Below, one piece after another: positions 9,221 through 21,505 of a DNA stretch of 64,000 bases. Under the pieces are notes generated by a model that saw only the letters and a program-made list of their open reading frames with translations, had not been told where the DNA came from and did no database searches. Location of the stretch: the NCBI GenBank assembly GCA_030077755.1, contig JAQJZZ010000013.1, forward strand, positions 1,674,001 through 1,738,000. The letters run 5' to 3'. Source of the DNA: Filosporella fistucella (lineage: Eukaryota; Ascomycota; Leotiomycetes; Helotiales). Made by a program: the position numbers and the translations under genes. Within the stretch, counting starts at the first letter, position 1, and every line of letters starts with the position of its first letter.

Positions 9221-11265
9221 TCACTTCTCACTCCCAATCTCCTTCCTCAAAATATCCACAAACCCCTTGCCCAGCAGCTTCACCACAACACTCACATCCG
9301 GTTGCTCAGGCATCTCCCCTACGATCTTCTGGCCCACCTCAGCACTATCCCATAAACCCTTACTCTTCCCTTTTTCCTTCCCTTTTTCAATTTGAAATTT
9401 GATATCCTTTCCTTTCCTTATTGGTCCTTCGGGGTTGGCAGGTGTGATGAGAGTCTCATCGAGTAACCCGTGCCAGCGGGCAAGATAAGCTCCAGGTCCG
9501 TACATGGTTGTCGATTTGTTATCCAATACCGCTTGGGCTCTTTGGTTCGACAAGCTGGCGAGGGATGCGAGATATCTGGCGTGGGCATCTAATGCTTCCA
9601 ATACATATCCTTTCTGTCCCTCAGGAAGTGTGCCGAATATCATTTCAAGCGCAGAAGTCATTCCTCCAGCAGCCCCATCTACACCTCCCTCCTTCGCTCT
9701 AAAATTTCTGATTGCATCATTACAATAACCTCTGAATGTCTCTGAGACTTCTGGACAATTCTTCGCAACCTGATGTAAAAATCTCATCATAGAAGGAAAA
9801 TGTTTCCTGAACAGCGCAACAAAATCTTCCACAGAAGGCGGTGTATTTCCACCTCCGATCTTGGCTTTCGGATTGACGGTCTTAATCATATCTTCAATGA
9901 AATTTTGAAGATCGCCCATTCCAGCAGTGAGATCAACTCCATTATGTATAGAGCGAATGAGTGGATCATAAGCTGACACTACTTGCCGAATTGCTTCTGT
10001 AAATCCGTCTGGATATTGCTTGCAAAGTACATTGATAATTTCTTTCCTATCTCTCATAGAAAGTTTTGCAGAATAGAATTCAAGAGCTTGTGCGTGTTGT
10101 GCTTCGGAAAGCTCAGTTGAAGGAGGATAAGCAGCTGTTTCGAAAATGGTGATGACAATTGACTTGGACTGAGCGATGCTCATTTTGCGAATTTCTTCGC
10201 GCTCTTCACGGGACGTCTGGAAATGTGATTCGATCGCGTCGAGATGTTCTCTACTGGGTCCATCTTTCGATTTCTCGATTTTGGTAGCGTGGTCTTTGAA
10301 ATCGGAGTTGTCCCATGTGAGGATTGTGGAGATGATTCTGGGAACGTCAGCTGGCGCTTCACTACGAGTTACAAAGTCGATGACATACTGTTGAAGCAGA
10401 TTCATTCCTTCATCGGTATTCTTACTAAGCCCAATCCAGTTTGTGAATGCAGTGACGCTCAATTTCGTGAGTATCAGCCTGATCATTCCATTGATCATGG
10501 TTGCAGCATTACCAACGCGGAGCGTCTGCTTGATTGCCATATATGGAATTAGCTTGTTTGCATTGCTGAGCAAGCGAAGCAGATATTGACCGTCTGGTGA
10601 CAACACAAACAGATGATGAGTTAGTGATGCAGAGCTATTTAGCGTCAGTAATTGAAGTCATACCAAGTTCCGAATACTTACAATAAAATCACATGCTCCA
10701 CCGCTGCCTGGATCAGAGACGGCTTCTCTGCCATGTTATCCGTTTCTGCCGTACTCTTATACAACTCGTCGATGAAATCGCCGTAGACCATCTCATCGGC
10801 AGCTTTATTCCAAGCTTTTTTTAGATCATCAGCTCTCGTTTTGTCGTATTCCTCATTTTCGCTCTTCTCTGCTGAACGAGGACATCCTCCAAGACAACCT
10901 CTGGCTACCAATTCCAAAAGAACAGACGAAGCGGTTGAAAGAGTCTTTCTCGTTCCCATGCTCCCTTTATCATAGCTTTCGGAAAGCTCAGCTTTACCGA
11001 AATTCGCTACTAAGGTTTCAAGCTTTTCTTGCCAAAATTCGGCCGGGAGGTCCTTGATGGTAGGTAGTTTCACGATGAATGAATTAAACATCATCTGTAA
11101 TATCGGCGCTGAGGACTCCCCATTTTCGTCTTTTGAAAATGGATAGCCGTAATTCTTGATTCCTTCTGGCCATTTGAAATTTTCGATTTCGGAGTAAATT
11201 TGGTAATGCGTGAGGATATCGAAGAGTGCATGTGTCTGCTCGGGAGTGAGAGTTGATGCAGACAT
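9221..11265 (-). CDS. PXB/DUF3818 domain protein without a PX domain
   Basis: Exons 11265-10682 and 10634-9221 (665 residues) flank a 47-nt intron with GTAAGT donor and AATAG acceptor. The alternative acceptor CACCAG, 37 nt downstream, breaks the frame. The N-terminal 200 residues match the PX-associated (PXB) domain by recognition: TPEQTHALFDILTHYQIYSE, the SESYDKGSMGTRKTL block and a RGCLGGCP turn. The remainder matches DUF3818 (RLLSNANKLIPYMAIKQTL near the junction, a helical core, GMTSALEMIFGTLPEGQKGY). Yeast Ypr097w (Lec1) and relatives carry a phosphoinositide-binding PX domain between these two. Here no PX basic signature is seen and the length leaves no room for one, so this is probably the PX-less fungal paralogue. 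A role in lipid or membrane sorting is inferred only from the family. Confidence 0.75.
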
Positions 11266-13603
11266 TATGCTCTTGCTTCGAGTACAGGTGTACCCGGTCT
11301 ATTTTTCTATTCTATCATTTCTGTAAAGAGTAAGTTGTTTGCACACAAATTTGGTGACAGAAATGTTGAGTGGCGAAATAAGAAAGCAATGAGCCCGTGG
11401 ATATAGCACAGCCACACTTGATTTTGAGGATGAGTATGGACATAAGTGTTCGTACCACCAGGCAGCTCTACTGCTACATTCTGTTTAAACATTTGTTTCA
11501 GCGAGATATACGAACATGAAGTAAAATTGAATGTGACTTAAGTTTGCATGGATGTCCCCGAGTTCAAATGAGGTGAGGAAAACCCACCAATTTCAGTTAT
11601 TTCCAATATCTCTTCACTTTCTAGGGGCCAAGATTTTAAGCAAGTATTCTGATCGCAAGAGACTCAGGATAACTTATTTAAGAAGAATAGATTGCAGCCA
11701 GGCTTCCCTTTTGCCGTCCTGGCGAAGTACGTCATCAGGAGCTCCCGCCGAAACGAGCTGTGCGTACCTGAGGTAGGTAGTGTTTCTCGTCACGTGCTCA
11801 TCTCACTATCACACCTCTCTGGAATCTTTCTTGTTTGCTTGAAGACGAGAATACGTACCCGGTTGTTCGTTGCTAATGAACTTTAGCCTCAAAGGTCTAC
11901 TCAAGTCAAATTGACTCGAGCAAGCAGTTTTGGTGAATCAATTCCTGTTGGGTAAGCTCGACTGAATACGTGAACTCACTTTCCGGAGCAGTGAATACCA
12001 CTCACGAATATAGCAACACGGCTTCTAACACTTTCTCCTCTACTGCGTTTGACCCCTCAGGCTAACCAAGGTGCCCTATAAAACCCGCCTCTCGAAGTCC
12101 TTCTGGATTTGATCACCTTACGTTAGCTGCCAATAGTGCAACCCCTACCATATCTCTTGAGTATTCATTGAGTGCTCTCTGCTATAATATTAGTCGAATG
12201 GAAGAAAAGGCTATTAGATCAAAAATACAGTAGTATAAGATGATGCCGCAAAAGCGTTGATGACCTCGAGAGTTGACGACAGTTACAGTACTGTCGATAG
12301 AACGACGGCAACTTAAACATTTCGTAGAAGATAATAGCGTATGAAGTATTATTGTTGCAAGAAAACACATTTCCACAAGCATTGAGCTACGTACAACTTT
12401 CAAACTTACAAGCGACCAAAAGGGTAGTGTTACGAACGCCGATCAGCTGGAAGATGAATAGCGTCTATTGTGTAGTATGGATTTACTGTCTCGCAGGACG
12501 TGTATATCCCCAATACCTACCTTGATTCCGATATTCTAGGAAAAATCAAACTCTTTACCTTCCTTGCTTCTAAAAGTACCTCCTCGACTTTGGTTACCCT
12601 CACCTTTTGCTCAAGAATAGGAGCCTATCGCAAAGCTGGATCTCACGTGGCTGTTTGTGCTCTGTGACGCTCTTTCCATTCTGCAGCAGCTGAAGTATAC
12701 AACGTTTGCGCTTGGAAATAGAAACCAAGATCACAACTCAAATCCACAACTGAGTCAAAGCTCGGCATTCTATTGAGCCCCAATTTCACATTTGCTCATT
12801 TGTGTCAGGCCATCTCTCCTTTTTTTGCGACCATACTGGCGACGGTAACAGAAACGAGGATCAGGCGACAGCCGCAAAAATCGACGATGACGGCATTAGT
12901 TAATTTATAAAACTTGTAGATCTGAACAAATGATTACTAGAGATGATTGCCCCAAAAAAACAACAAAAGAACAGAAAATGAATAAAACGAGACCAAAAGA
13001 TTTAGCCGGAAAAAAAAATGAGAAGCAAAACGTTCAGAGATATGGGCTTCGAACCCATAACCCCTTAGTACAACTCCCGAAGAGCTGTTTATGGCCTTCT
13101 ACAAACCCCTTCTCCCAATGACCGTTAAGCCACCGAGGTACTGAATCTAGTTGGTTAACATCAAACGCCTTATTCGACTACATAACCCAACAATGGATAC
13201 TCCATATGACACCCAGCTTAGAAATTGTAAAAATTTGCGCGTAGCGACTCCTCGGAATCAACAAGACTTATTCATGAAGCGGCAAGTCAACAATCTTCCC
13301 CGATATTCTGATTACACCTGCTACTAAGGGAACCTAGGACTCTGAACTCATCACCTGTCTTCTCTGTTTGCTGCTGAAGAGAAAAAATCGAGGCCAAGCA
13401 TGTTTAAGACCCGATTTCGTCAACAGGAGGCTACTTTCCTCTCTGATCTTGGCTTATTCGCATTGCATCAAACCTTTTCACTTCCCTTGAACGAAAATTG
13501 TAACTGAAGAACGCAGGGTATAAGCTGAATTGCAATCTAAAAACCTTGCAGTACATGCCCCCACTATCATCAAGCTAATGTACATCAATCACCGTTACCA
13601 CCT
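11266..13603. other. Long intergenic region
   Basis: About 2.3 kb lie between the DUF3818 gene and PDA1. No multi-exon gene could be assembled. A tRNA-like stretch at 13025-13139 has an A-box-like and a B-box-like motif on the minus strand but no acceptor stem. A/T-rich runs are common. Confidence 0.45.
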
Positions 13604-15012
13604 CTAATAGTAGTAGTTCTCATCCGGTGTCCTTCCTCTCATGAATTGTGGCTCGCTTCCTCTGACGTAGATATCCTCAAACAAAATCTTTGGTGTTGCG
13701 TCTGGGATAGCCATCTTCTCCGCCTCGGCAACCTCGCTGTCAACCGCTGAACGAGCATCTTTATCAATTTGCTTAAGCTCTTCCTCAGTTGTGACGTTCC
13801 ATTCCAACAGTTTCTGCTTGAGACCAGCGATAGGATCTTGAGTGGATCGCATACGTTGAATCTCTTCACGGGTACGATAAGTGGTTCCTGGATCGGACAT
13901 GGAGTGACCTCCATATCTGTAGGTGACATATTCGAGAACGAGAGGACCATTGCCTTCGGTGGTATAGTCGCGGCCGTATTTGACGGCAGCCTTAACAGCG
14001 AGGACATCCATTCCGTTAACCTTCAAACCTGGGATATATTGACCACGCTTGTAGTAATCTGTGAGAGCGGAAGACCTGTTGGCGGCGGTACCCATTCCAT
14101 ATTTGTTGTCTAACAAAATTAGCACATCCAAAAACAAGATTCGGGAAACTTACTCTCGCAACCGAACATGACTGGCAAGTTCCAAAGCTTAGCCATGTTG
14201 AAGGCCTCGAAGACCTGACCCTGGTTGGAAGCTCCATCACCGTACAGCACAACGGAAGTGTTCTTGTTTCCATTGTACTTGTGGGCGAAGGCGAGACCAG
14301 CACCAACGGGGACCTGAGCTCCGACGATACCATTTCCACCATAGAAACCCTTCGAGAACATGTGCATAGATCCACCCTTTCCGTAAGCAATACCCTCTCG
14401 TCGACCAAGCAATTCTCCGATAATGGATTTGACGGAAGCGCCTCTCATCAAAGCAAAGCCGTGACAACGGTAGGCAGTGATAATATCATCCTCCTTGGTA
14501 AGAGAGTGCTCGATACCGACAGCAACGGCTTCTTGACCAGTAGAAAGATGGCAGAAACCACGAATCTTCTTCTCCTTGTATAATCTATCTGCGGCCATTT
14601 CCATACGGCTATAAGAGTCAGCTTAACTCCAAGACAAACAATTGATATGCATACCGGACAGAGACCATATCATAATACATCTGCTTCAACTCCTTCTTTG
14701 TGGTGTCGAGGGTATATGGAGGAGGGTCCAATTCGTAGGTCTCGAAGGACTCGTCGGACAATTGGATTTGGAAAGGCTTGTCATCCTCCTATCAACGGAA
14801 AGTTGTCAGTATTATTCCTTTTATATTTCCCCAGCACCAATTGATCCGTAATCCCATCTTTCATTTTGTAGACATACCGTAGGGACAGCATCCTTATCCG
14901 CATGCGCGCTTGCAGCATCTGTTGTGACCGTTCTCTTTGCGAGAACGGATTTTGAAAAAGCTGAGCTCCGCAAGGGAGCCGCGCGACGAGTCCTCAATGC
15001 TCTGGAGAACAT
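13604..15012 (-). CDS. PDA1: Pyruvate dehydrogenase E1 component, alpha subunit
   Basis: Four exons (15012-14878, 14788-14655, 14608-14154, 14109-13604) encode 409 residues, close to the 420 of the yeast protein. With E1 beta it carries out thiamine-diphosphate-dependent decarboxylation of pyruvate in the mitochondrial matrix. Residues 1-30 ([20 protein letters not shown] and onward) form an Arg/Ser-rich presequence. The family signature [20 protein letters not shown] spans the second intron. The thiamine-diphosphate motif runs from GDGASNQGQ to [11 protein letters not shown] and is interrupted by the third intron (44 nt), which splits an Asn codon. The loop [20 protein letters not shown] carries the serine that is the regulatory phosphorylation site in this family. 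Introns are 89, 46 and 44 nt, all phase-consistent. HAT1 ends 430 bp upstream on the same strand. Confidence 0.97.
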
Positions 15013-15442
15013 TGTTGTGATGTGGAGGAGAGAGATGAAAGAGTGAAGAATTGAGCTTGAGCTGGGTGGATCTGACTTCGGCGAGAATTATGTTGGCCGT
15101 TGGGAGCTGCCAGATTTAGCGCGAAATGTTGATGGGATCATGTGACTATCCCGACGTCAGCCGCGTTGGCTAGAGACAAGTTGAGAAGATGTTATTGTTG
15201 GCTCAGGAATTTCAGAATGTAACTTTCAAAATAAATTATGGGTTCAAATTCAGATTGTACGGAAGCACAGAGTTCAATATTGTTTTCGATGATATACGTC
15301 CTATGCAAAGGCCAAACTCCTGCATAACCATGCATGAACGCCTTCCCAATGATGAATAAGTAAACCCTCCATCCCTTAAATAAATCACCCTATCGTGTCA
15401 TCATCATCTGGTTGTTGCTCTGAGTTAGTACAAGCCATCGTC
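15013..15442. promoter_or_regulatory. PDA1 upstream region
   Basis: This 430-bp gap separates the PDA1 start from the HAT1 stop and must contain the PDA1 promoter and the HAT1 3' end. No specific binding site could be assigned. Confidence 0.4.
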
Positions 15443-17090
15443 TTATGCAAATTTGGTTTTCTTAGCCGCAGGTTCGTCATCGTCCTCATCTTCTGCTTCA
15501 TCAGGACTGGATCTCTTTCCGCTTGACTCGCCATTTTGCGGTACTCCGGCCTTGGGTTTTGATCGCGATTCAATCGCCCTCAGTAGTCTGGCATAATCAG
15601 CCTCTACACCTCCTAAAGCCTGTTCCAATTTTTCAATCCTATCTACCCGGTCGAGTTGAGCCAGCATATCCTTGTTGTGCTTATACAGCCTCTTCTTGGC
15701 ATATAATTGCCAGAGATGGTATTCGTGCTCCTTCGCCTTGGAATCTGGACCTTTCTTGACTGCCTCTTCAAGGATAAGAGATTGTCTAATGTTGGTTGGA
15801 ATGAGAGAAAGGAGTTGCATCTCTACTAAACGTGCGAATTGGCGAGGGGCAATTTTCATCTTTCTTCGCAACTTTTCCAGTAATTCCAAATCCATAATAT
15901 CTCTTGGGATTGATCCTTTCGATTGAATCTTGCAGGCCGTGTTGATTCTCAGAGCTGTAAATTCTGGTATTGTTCGCAACCGGGCAAGGTCGTTCAAATC
16001 CCGAAGATCATCGAACGCTTCATTTGGATCTTCCACAGTGATTTCTAGAACGTGCTGGGATTCAAGGCAATAATCGAAAATAGCATTGTAGAGTCTTGAG
16101 CCACTACCAGATCCTTGAAAAGGTGGAAGAATGACGAATTGTGAGATTCTTGTTCGACAAGGTAGTGCAGAGAATGCAACCTGCGACTTGCCAGTTAGGG
16201 TGAAGTCGTAGACAGCCTCATGTGATATGGGTTGTTTCTTTGCATTTGGTGGTCCAGAAGAAGGTAGTGGCTGAAAGAAGAAGTATCGGTAGACGGTGCA
16301 GTAACCCATGAAAACATACGGTGAGACTTCTGGTCCCAGATCCTTTCTCTTTTCGTAGAGGAAGAATATGGTCCACCTCTCCAGCGACCAGTCTGGCTCG
16401 TTCAATTCGATAAATGTACCACCTTCAATATAGAAAGGTACCAATAGCTGTATCCGTTTGATCATTTGTTGTACCGCGGCATCAGCCAAGCTTCCCTTCC
16501 AGATCTCGTAAGTCTTATCACCAGACTGGATTGTTCTCCATAATTCTCCCGGTGGCTTCCAGTCTTTGTACATGGGATTTGCAATGTCGGCATCAAAAAC
16601 GGTAGCCTTGGCGAATGCGGCTGTATTATGTGAGTTTCATTCTAGCATATACGATTACCAGCACTTACTCTTTGGAAGATAATCCTCCAGTATACCCTTC
16701 ACGTCCGCTGGCTCTGTCTCGCCAACAGTTTTAAACTTCTTATTGTATGTAATTTGAAGTCCAGGCCGCATGTCGCATGCATTGAACCTAATATTGATCT
16801 TTAAGCCCTGATATCCAAAGATGCGCTCCTCATCGCCAAAGATCGAATATGTCATCTTAGGATGGAACGAATGTAAAGTCTTATGTCCACCAGGAGCGGC
16901 AACCACAAGGGATACATGGACGGCATCGTTGGAGTCGGCAGACCCTATCAATGTCAGATGTGAAGCTTGAAGTTGTAGAGCACATTCCATTTGATGCGGC
17001 GCAAAGCTGAGACACTTGCGCCAAATCAAATAGAGATTCCCAAATCGCAGATAGAGGTTATTACTCACAGTCAGCATTTTCGTCAGCCAT
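15443..17090 (-). CDS. HAT1: Histone acetyltransferase type B, catalytic subunit
   Basis: Exons 17090-17069, 16944-16669 and 16620-15443 encode 491 residues; the first exon is only 22 nt. Introns are 124 and 48 nt with GTGAGT and GTAAGT donors. The joined start reads MADENADWSADSNDAVHVSL, typical for fungal Hat1. Hat1 acetylates newly made histone H4 on Lys5 and Lys12 with its partner Hat2. The N-terminal Hat1 domain (about 10-170) includes the FGDEERIFGYQGLKI block. The GNAT core has the acetyl-CoA loop QFVILPPFQGSGSGSRLY. It is followed by EITVEDPNEAFDDLRDLND, which contains the acidic residues that serve catalysis in this family. The tail is acidic with a basic PAAKKTKF end suited to nuclear import. 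The start lies 353 bp from the divergent transporter gene. Confidence 0.96.
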
Positions 17091-17443
17091 ATTGTCTTTT
17101 CAATATCGCTTTGATCTTGGACCTTTTTTTTGGTGGGGAGTTTGTTCAAGATGAAGTTGGTACCTCACGAAAGCGCGTTGATTGATTTTCCCACGCGTTT
17201 TGACAGGGGCTTTCAAGCGGGAGCTAAAATTGATTTCAGCCTTGCGAATGCGAATCTGTCCAGTCATCCACCGAATCAGAAAAAGCATCAATAAGGGGAT
17301 CAGAGACATTTGATTTGAACAGCTCACCCAAATTTAAATCGCTGACTCGAAGGATAACTTCTATTTGGATCCACCATGTATCGGTGAGATTGAAGGAATT
17401 GGTTCTCGTGGATTCAACCAGACTTGAGTCAAGGGGCAGCAAG
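17091..17443. promoter_or_regulatory. Divergent promoter region, HAT1 / ZIP transporter
   Basis: The start codons of HAT1 (-) and the ZIP transporter (+) face away from each other across 353 bp, so both promoters must lie here. The HAT1 side has a homopurine/homopyrimidine stretch near 17120. No specific factor site is assigned. Confidence 0.55.
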
Positions 17444-18735
17444 ATGTTGGACGGACTGTTTATGTTGCTTAGCTTGAGCGTGGTGATGGCCCTGGCGTAA
17501 GTTGTTCAGGATGAATTAGAGTAAAGCTGATGGTATACAGGTCATTCCTCGCCGGCGCATTACCACTATCGATGTCCCTGTCTACGTCACAGTTACGATT
17601 GATCTCGACGATTGGAATGGGAGTACTGGTTGGGACATCGTTGATTGTTATTATACCCGAGGGCATTGAAGCTGTTTATACCTCTCCTGAAGCAGGGCAT
17701 ATACATACGAGAGGGTTATTGCATAGAAGTGAGGTTAGTTGGGTGAACAGTGGCGTGCATACATTACTGGAAAGGAGAGTTATACCCCGAGCTTCAGCAG
17801 ATGTGGTTCCTCTAGAAGGAGTCGACATCAAGACAGCACCCACAACTACCGTCACTACCCCAGGAAAGGAAACCGAAGCACCACCGCCCAAAGGAGACGC
17901 TCCTCCTCACTCAAAAGAAGACCACCATGACCCACCAACCTTTTATATCGGATTCTCCCTGATTACAGGATTTGTCCTCATGTTTCTGATCGATAAACTT
18001 CCCCGTCACGCATCTGAACATATCCAACCACCACCTCCAACTCGTCATATATCTCTGGACAACCTCTCGCAAGGTCTCCATTCCTCATCAAACATATCAA
18101 CCGGAGACGAAGAATCAGAATCCTTCCTCCAATCACTTACTCCCTCGCCAAAACAGACCCGTTCCTTAGCAACGACTACGGGACTTGTGATACATGCAGC
18201 AGCGGATGGTATCGCCATGGGAGCCTCAGCATCAGGCTCTAATACCAAACTCGGGTTTATCATATTTTTCGCGATCATGATACATAAAGCTCCAGCAGCA
18301 TTTGGATTGACATCTGTCTTACTGAAACAAGGGCTTTCTAAAAGAGCAGCTAGAGGCCATCTGATAATATTTAGTTTGGCGGCTCCTTTCGGGGCACTTA
18401 GCACCTGGCTATTGGTCAATATTTTAGGGGGAGATCACATGGAGGGAGAGAGAGGACAGTGGTGGACTGGGATGCTTCTATTGTTTTCAGCGGGAACGTT
18501 CTTGTAAGTTGGCTATACGCTTCCCGTACATATTACAGCTATTGACGAAACTAGATATGTAGCAATGCATGCCATGCAAGAAGATCCCAGCGAGCACACA
18601 CACTCGACCTCCAATGGATATGCCGAAGTAAGCGGCTCTCAAAGAAACAAACCCAAGCCGCAAATGCGAGATACATTTGCGGCTGTAGGAGGGATGTTGA
18701 TCCCATTGTTGACGCAATTGGGTCATCACCATTGA
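17444..18735 (+). CDS. ATX2: ZIP family metal transporter, ZIP9/Atx2 type
   Basis: Exons 17444-17496, 17541-18503 and 18555-18735 encode 398 residues. The small first exon restores TM1 (MLDGLFMLLSLSVVMALASF). Introns are 44 and 51 nt. The protein has eight likely membrane spans. The paired metal-site motifs HAAADGIAMGAS (TM4) and HKAPAAFGL (TM5) are both complete. A long loop after TM2-TM3 is rich in Pro, Thr and charged residues and holds a His/Asp cluster (KEDHHDP) that could bind metal. This arrangement matches ZIP9 (SLC39A9); the yeast relative Atx2 acts in Golgi manganese homeostasis. ZIP transporters move zinc, manganese or iron toward the cytosol. The exact metal and membrane are inferred. 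Confidence 0.88.
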
Positions 18736-21505
18736 TGTATGATGAGATGTACTTTTAGACATTTTTTCTAGTTTTGATTGAGCGTTTGATACGATATTAT
18801 ATCATGATGGGTAAGAATGAAGGCTTAGGAAAGGGAAGACTGTGTCCTTATTGGAATGAGAACGGTTACCCATTCCTACAGGGAGGGTTTTGGATCGAGT
18901 GTTTGTACTTTTGGAGCAAAGCATTGCTTAGGCACACGGCAGTTAGCATGAAGCTACACAGCATACTGTACCTACCAACTTTAAGCCTCCGAATATCGAC
19001 ATCCATCGCATGATATTCCCGCTCCTCTCCATCCCAATGTCTTTTCCGCATAATGTTTCTATCCCCCAACTCACTGCCAATGATCGCCCGCCTTATGTCG
19101 GAACCACAATCTCTCGTCTCCTCTGCTTCATCTTCCATGGCTCAAAAGGTTTCGCATAATGTTTCCTTCCTATGCATGCAAGTCATTTATCTGAAGAGCT
19201 CTTTCCCAAGGCTTTCTGTGCATGGTAGAGTAGATTTATTCCTTTGTGCTTTGATCTACACATGTTTTCGACTCGATATACTATTCAATACCAAGCGAGG
19301 CATGTTGGTCCTCTGTTGGGGTAGGATGATCAGGCTGAATCGACAGGAGGTTCTGGTGAATAGTGGGTCCTAGATGAGAGCCCTAGCAGCCTTACCATGC
19401 TGCATTCAATACACAACCGACGTGGAAAATGCGATTGTTATATTTGATGCAGACTGCGGGTTATCTCTTTAGCAAAATCGCAAAATTATTGAGATGCAGC
19501 CTTTGCTGTAAATTTATCTCTACCTGAAAGATACAATACAAATGTCGAGTATCGGATACTAAGCTTCACGCGTTAAAGGAGAGGAATGATGCAGTTATAG
19601 CCGAGAAATTTCAAACTCCCACTGTTTTGACCTTAGAGGGTGTGAGAGGGGATACGAGTTGCTGCTTAAAATAAATAGGCTGGCTGAGGGGGTAGTGAGG
19701 CTGGGCGGTAAGAAAATTCAGAAAGAAAATAGAGGTGGTGTTGAATTAAAAAGTCTAAGACATGAAGGAGAGAAGTGCATGTGAATCGTGATGTAGAATA
19801 CCTAGCCCACATGGGATTAATACCACTGCACTAACTCATGGCCGAAGCGCGCCCATTGCTATAATCCCTAGACAAATCCCAGAGAAATAAAGACAATAAA
19901 GCATAAAAGAAATCTGACAAAAGCAAGAACAGGTTCGAATCTTCGAAAATGCGCTCGAGCACGCTCTACAAGCTCCCTCCTAGCAATTGTCGCAAATCGT
20001 GGTGATCAGCTGGGCGGTGCTCGCACGGTGTGTATTTGATGGTAACCGCAGAGTCTCAGGTTTGAGAAAAGGGTCACGGTGAGATTGTCAGGTGAAGGAG
20101 AGTACGGAGGGAGAGGGTTGAGATGAGAGAGATTGAGAGGACAGATGGTATAGGAGAGGGTCACGTTTTGAAATTGTATGGATGATGGATTGAGGTCCGG
20201 AGGTGGATGGTACGAGGTTGGTATACATGACTCCGGAGGAAAGTAGGAGAAGGATGAGATGAGTAAGTAGGGATGAGTTTGAAGTGCAGTAGTTTATTGT
20301 AACTGTGAGAAGCGGTGAGTGTGATTTACTGAGAATGACCATGTGCAATTATGCTGAGAGAAAATTTGGACATGGTATGATGTGATATGAAAAATAGCAA
20401 GTATAATTGCGTCTTTAGTCCGATGCCGCCATCTGTTCGATGTTAAATATGCTTCATCAGCTCCCCCGTTTCGCAGCCATTTTGCCCCATACTTTCAGAG
20501 ACCCAGATAAAACCCCTTTTCCAGAGAGCAGCTCACAAATAGACGAAAATAACCTCTACATGACAGTAATGTCGCATAGAATAAATGATTATATATGATC
20601 TTCGCAGCTGAAGTCAACCTGCTGCCACATTGTTCCCATCTCCCATCTCCCATCTCCCATCCTCATGCCTTGTTCGTCTTCGCCTGCAAGTCATCCGCTC
20701 CCTCCCATGATCCATCGCCCTTCCCTTCCCTCCCTCCCCCCTCCGTCTCTCTAAACGCCGTCCCTAAACCTTGCCGAATTAATCCCTGCACGCCTCTAAT
20801 CAACTTCCACTTACACTGACTTCACTTCCACCGCCAAACTTGACGAGGAGTTGAGACAGCAAAGAGTAACGACCATCACCAAGGGACACAGGTAGAACGA
20901 CGACACACCGACATCTCACACAATCTCGAATAAATCATTAAGATAAGGCAGACTTCGACTGTACTGCTACGACCCGGATGACAATGTGCGACGAGGATAG
21001 AGCAATTTCTAGATAATCGTCACTGCCCGCCCATCATTGATCTATCTGCTCGAGAAATCTTCAACCTCACTTCATTCCTCCAAAGACTCGGGTTCGAATT
21101 CGATCAAATCGATTAAGTATTCACCCCAACCGCCAGTCTTGATATTCCAATCTACGAAAGTATCTGGCGGCTATCACTCGACAATTCGACCTCGATCCAC
21201 CAAATCCACCTTTGTGTATTCTACGGTCAGATACAAGTAGATTCGATATCACAATCTGAACCTTCTCGACGTCCGCGGATATTCGTTGTTGATGAAAGAC
21301 ATTTCCCGAGTTGAGCTGCGAAGCGTCGAGTCTTCTCCCCCAACCTCCACGACCCCTCTCGAACATCACGTCTGCAGATCTTCACGGAATCATTGATGAT
21401 CAAAACTTCATCAATTCAATTTAGAGTTCTTGGTCTTAATCACTTTCGTCACTCGCTTCGGAGTAAAGGCATCATTTGCACCTTCCACACAGAAATCCAT
21501 TCACG
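18736..21505. other. Long intergenic region and CDC4-like 5' leader
   Basis: No gene could be assembled in this 2.8 kb. The right half, from about 20600, is rich in C and T, with the tandem word CCCATCT near 20640-20660, and probably includes the promoter and a long 5' untranslated leader of the CDC4-like gene. Several short upstream open frames occur in it (for example 21037-21240). Anything else is undetermined. Confidence 0.45.

Noticed and set aside
10607..10634. Alternative acceptor (CACCAG) in the DUF3818 gene
   Set aside because: It shifts the frame; the AATAG acceptor keeps the frame through FSASLTHHLFVLSPDG.
13025..13139. Candidate tRNA with long variable arm on the minus strand
   Set aside because: A-box and B-box motifs are present, but the seven bases after the T-arm do not pair with any sequence before the D-arm, and no normal anticodon loop could be drawn. 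It is kept only as a weak finding.
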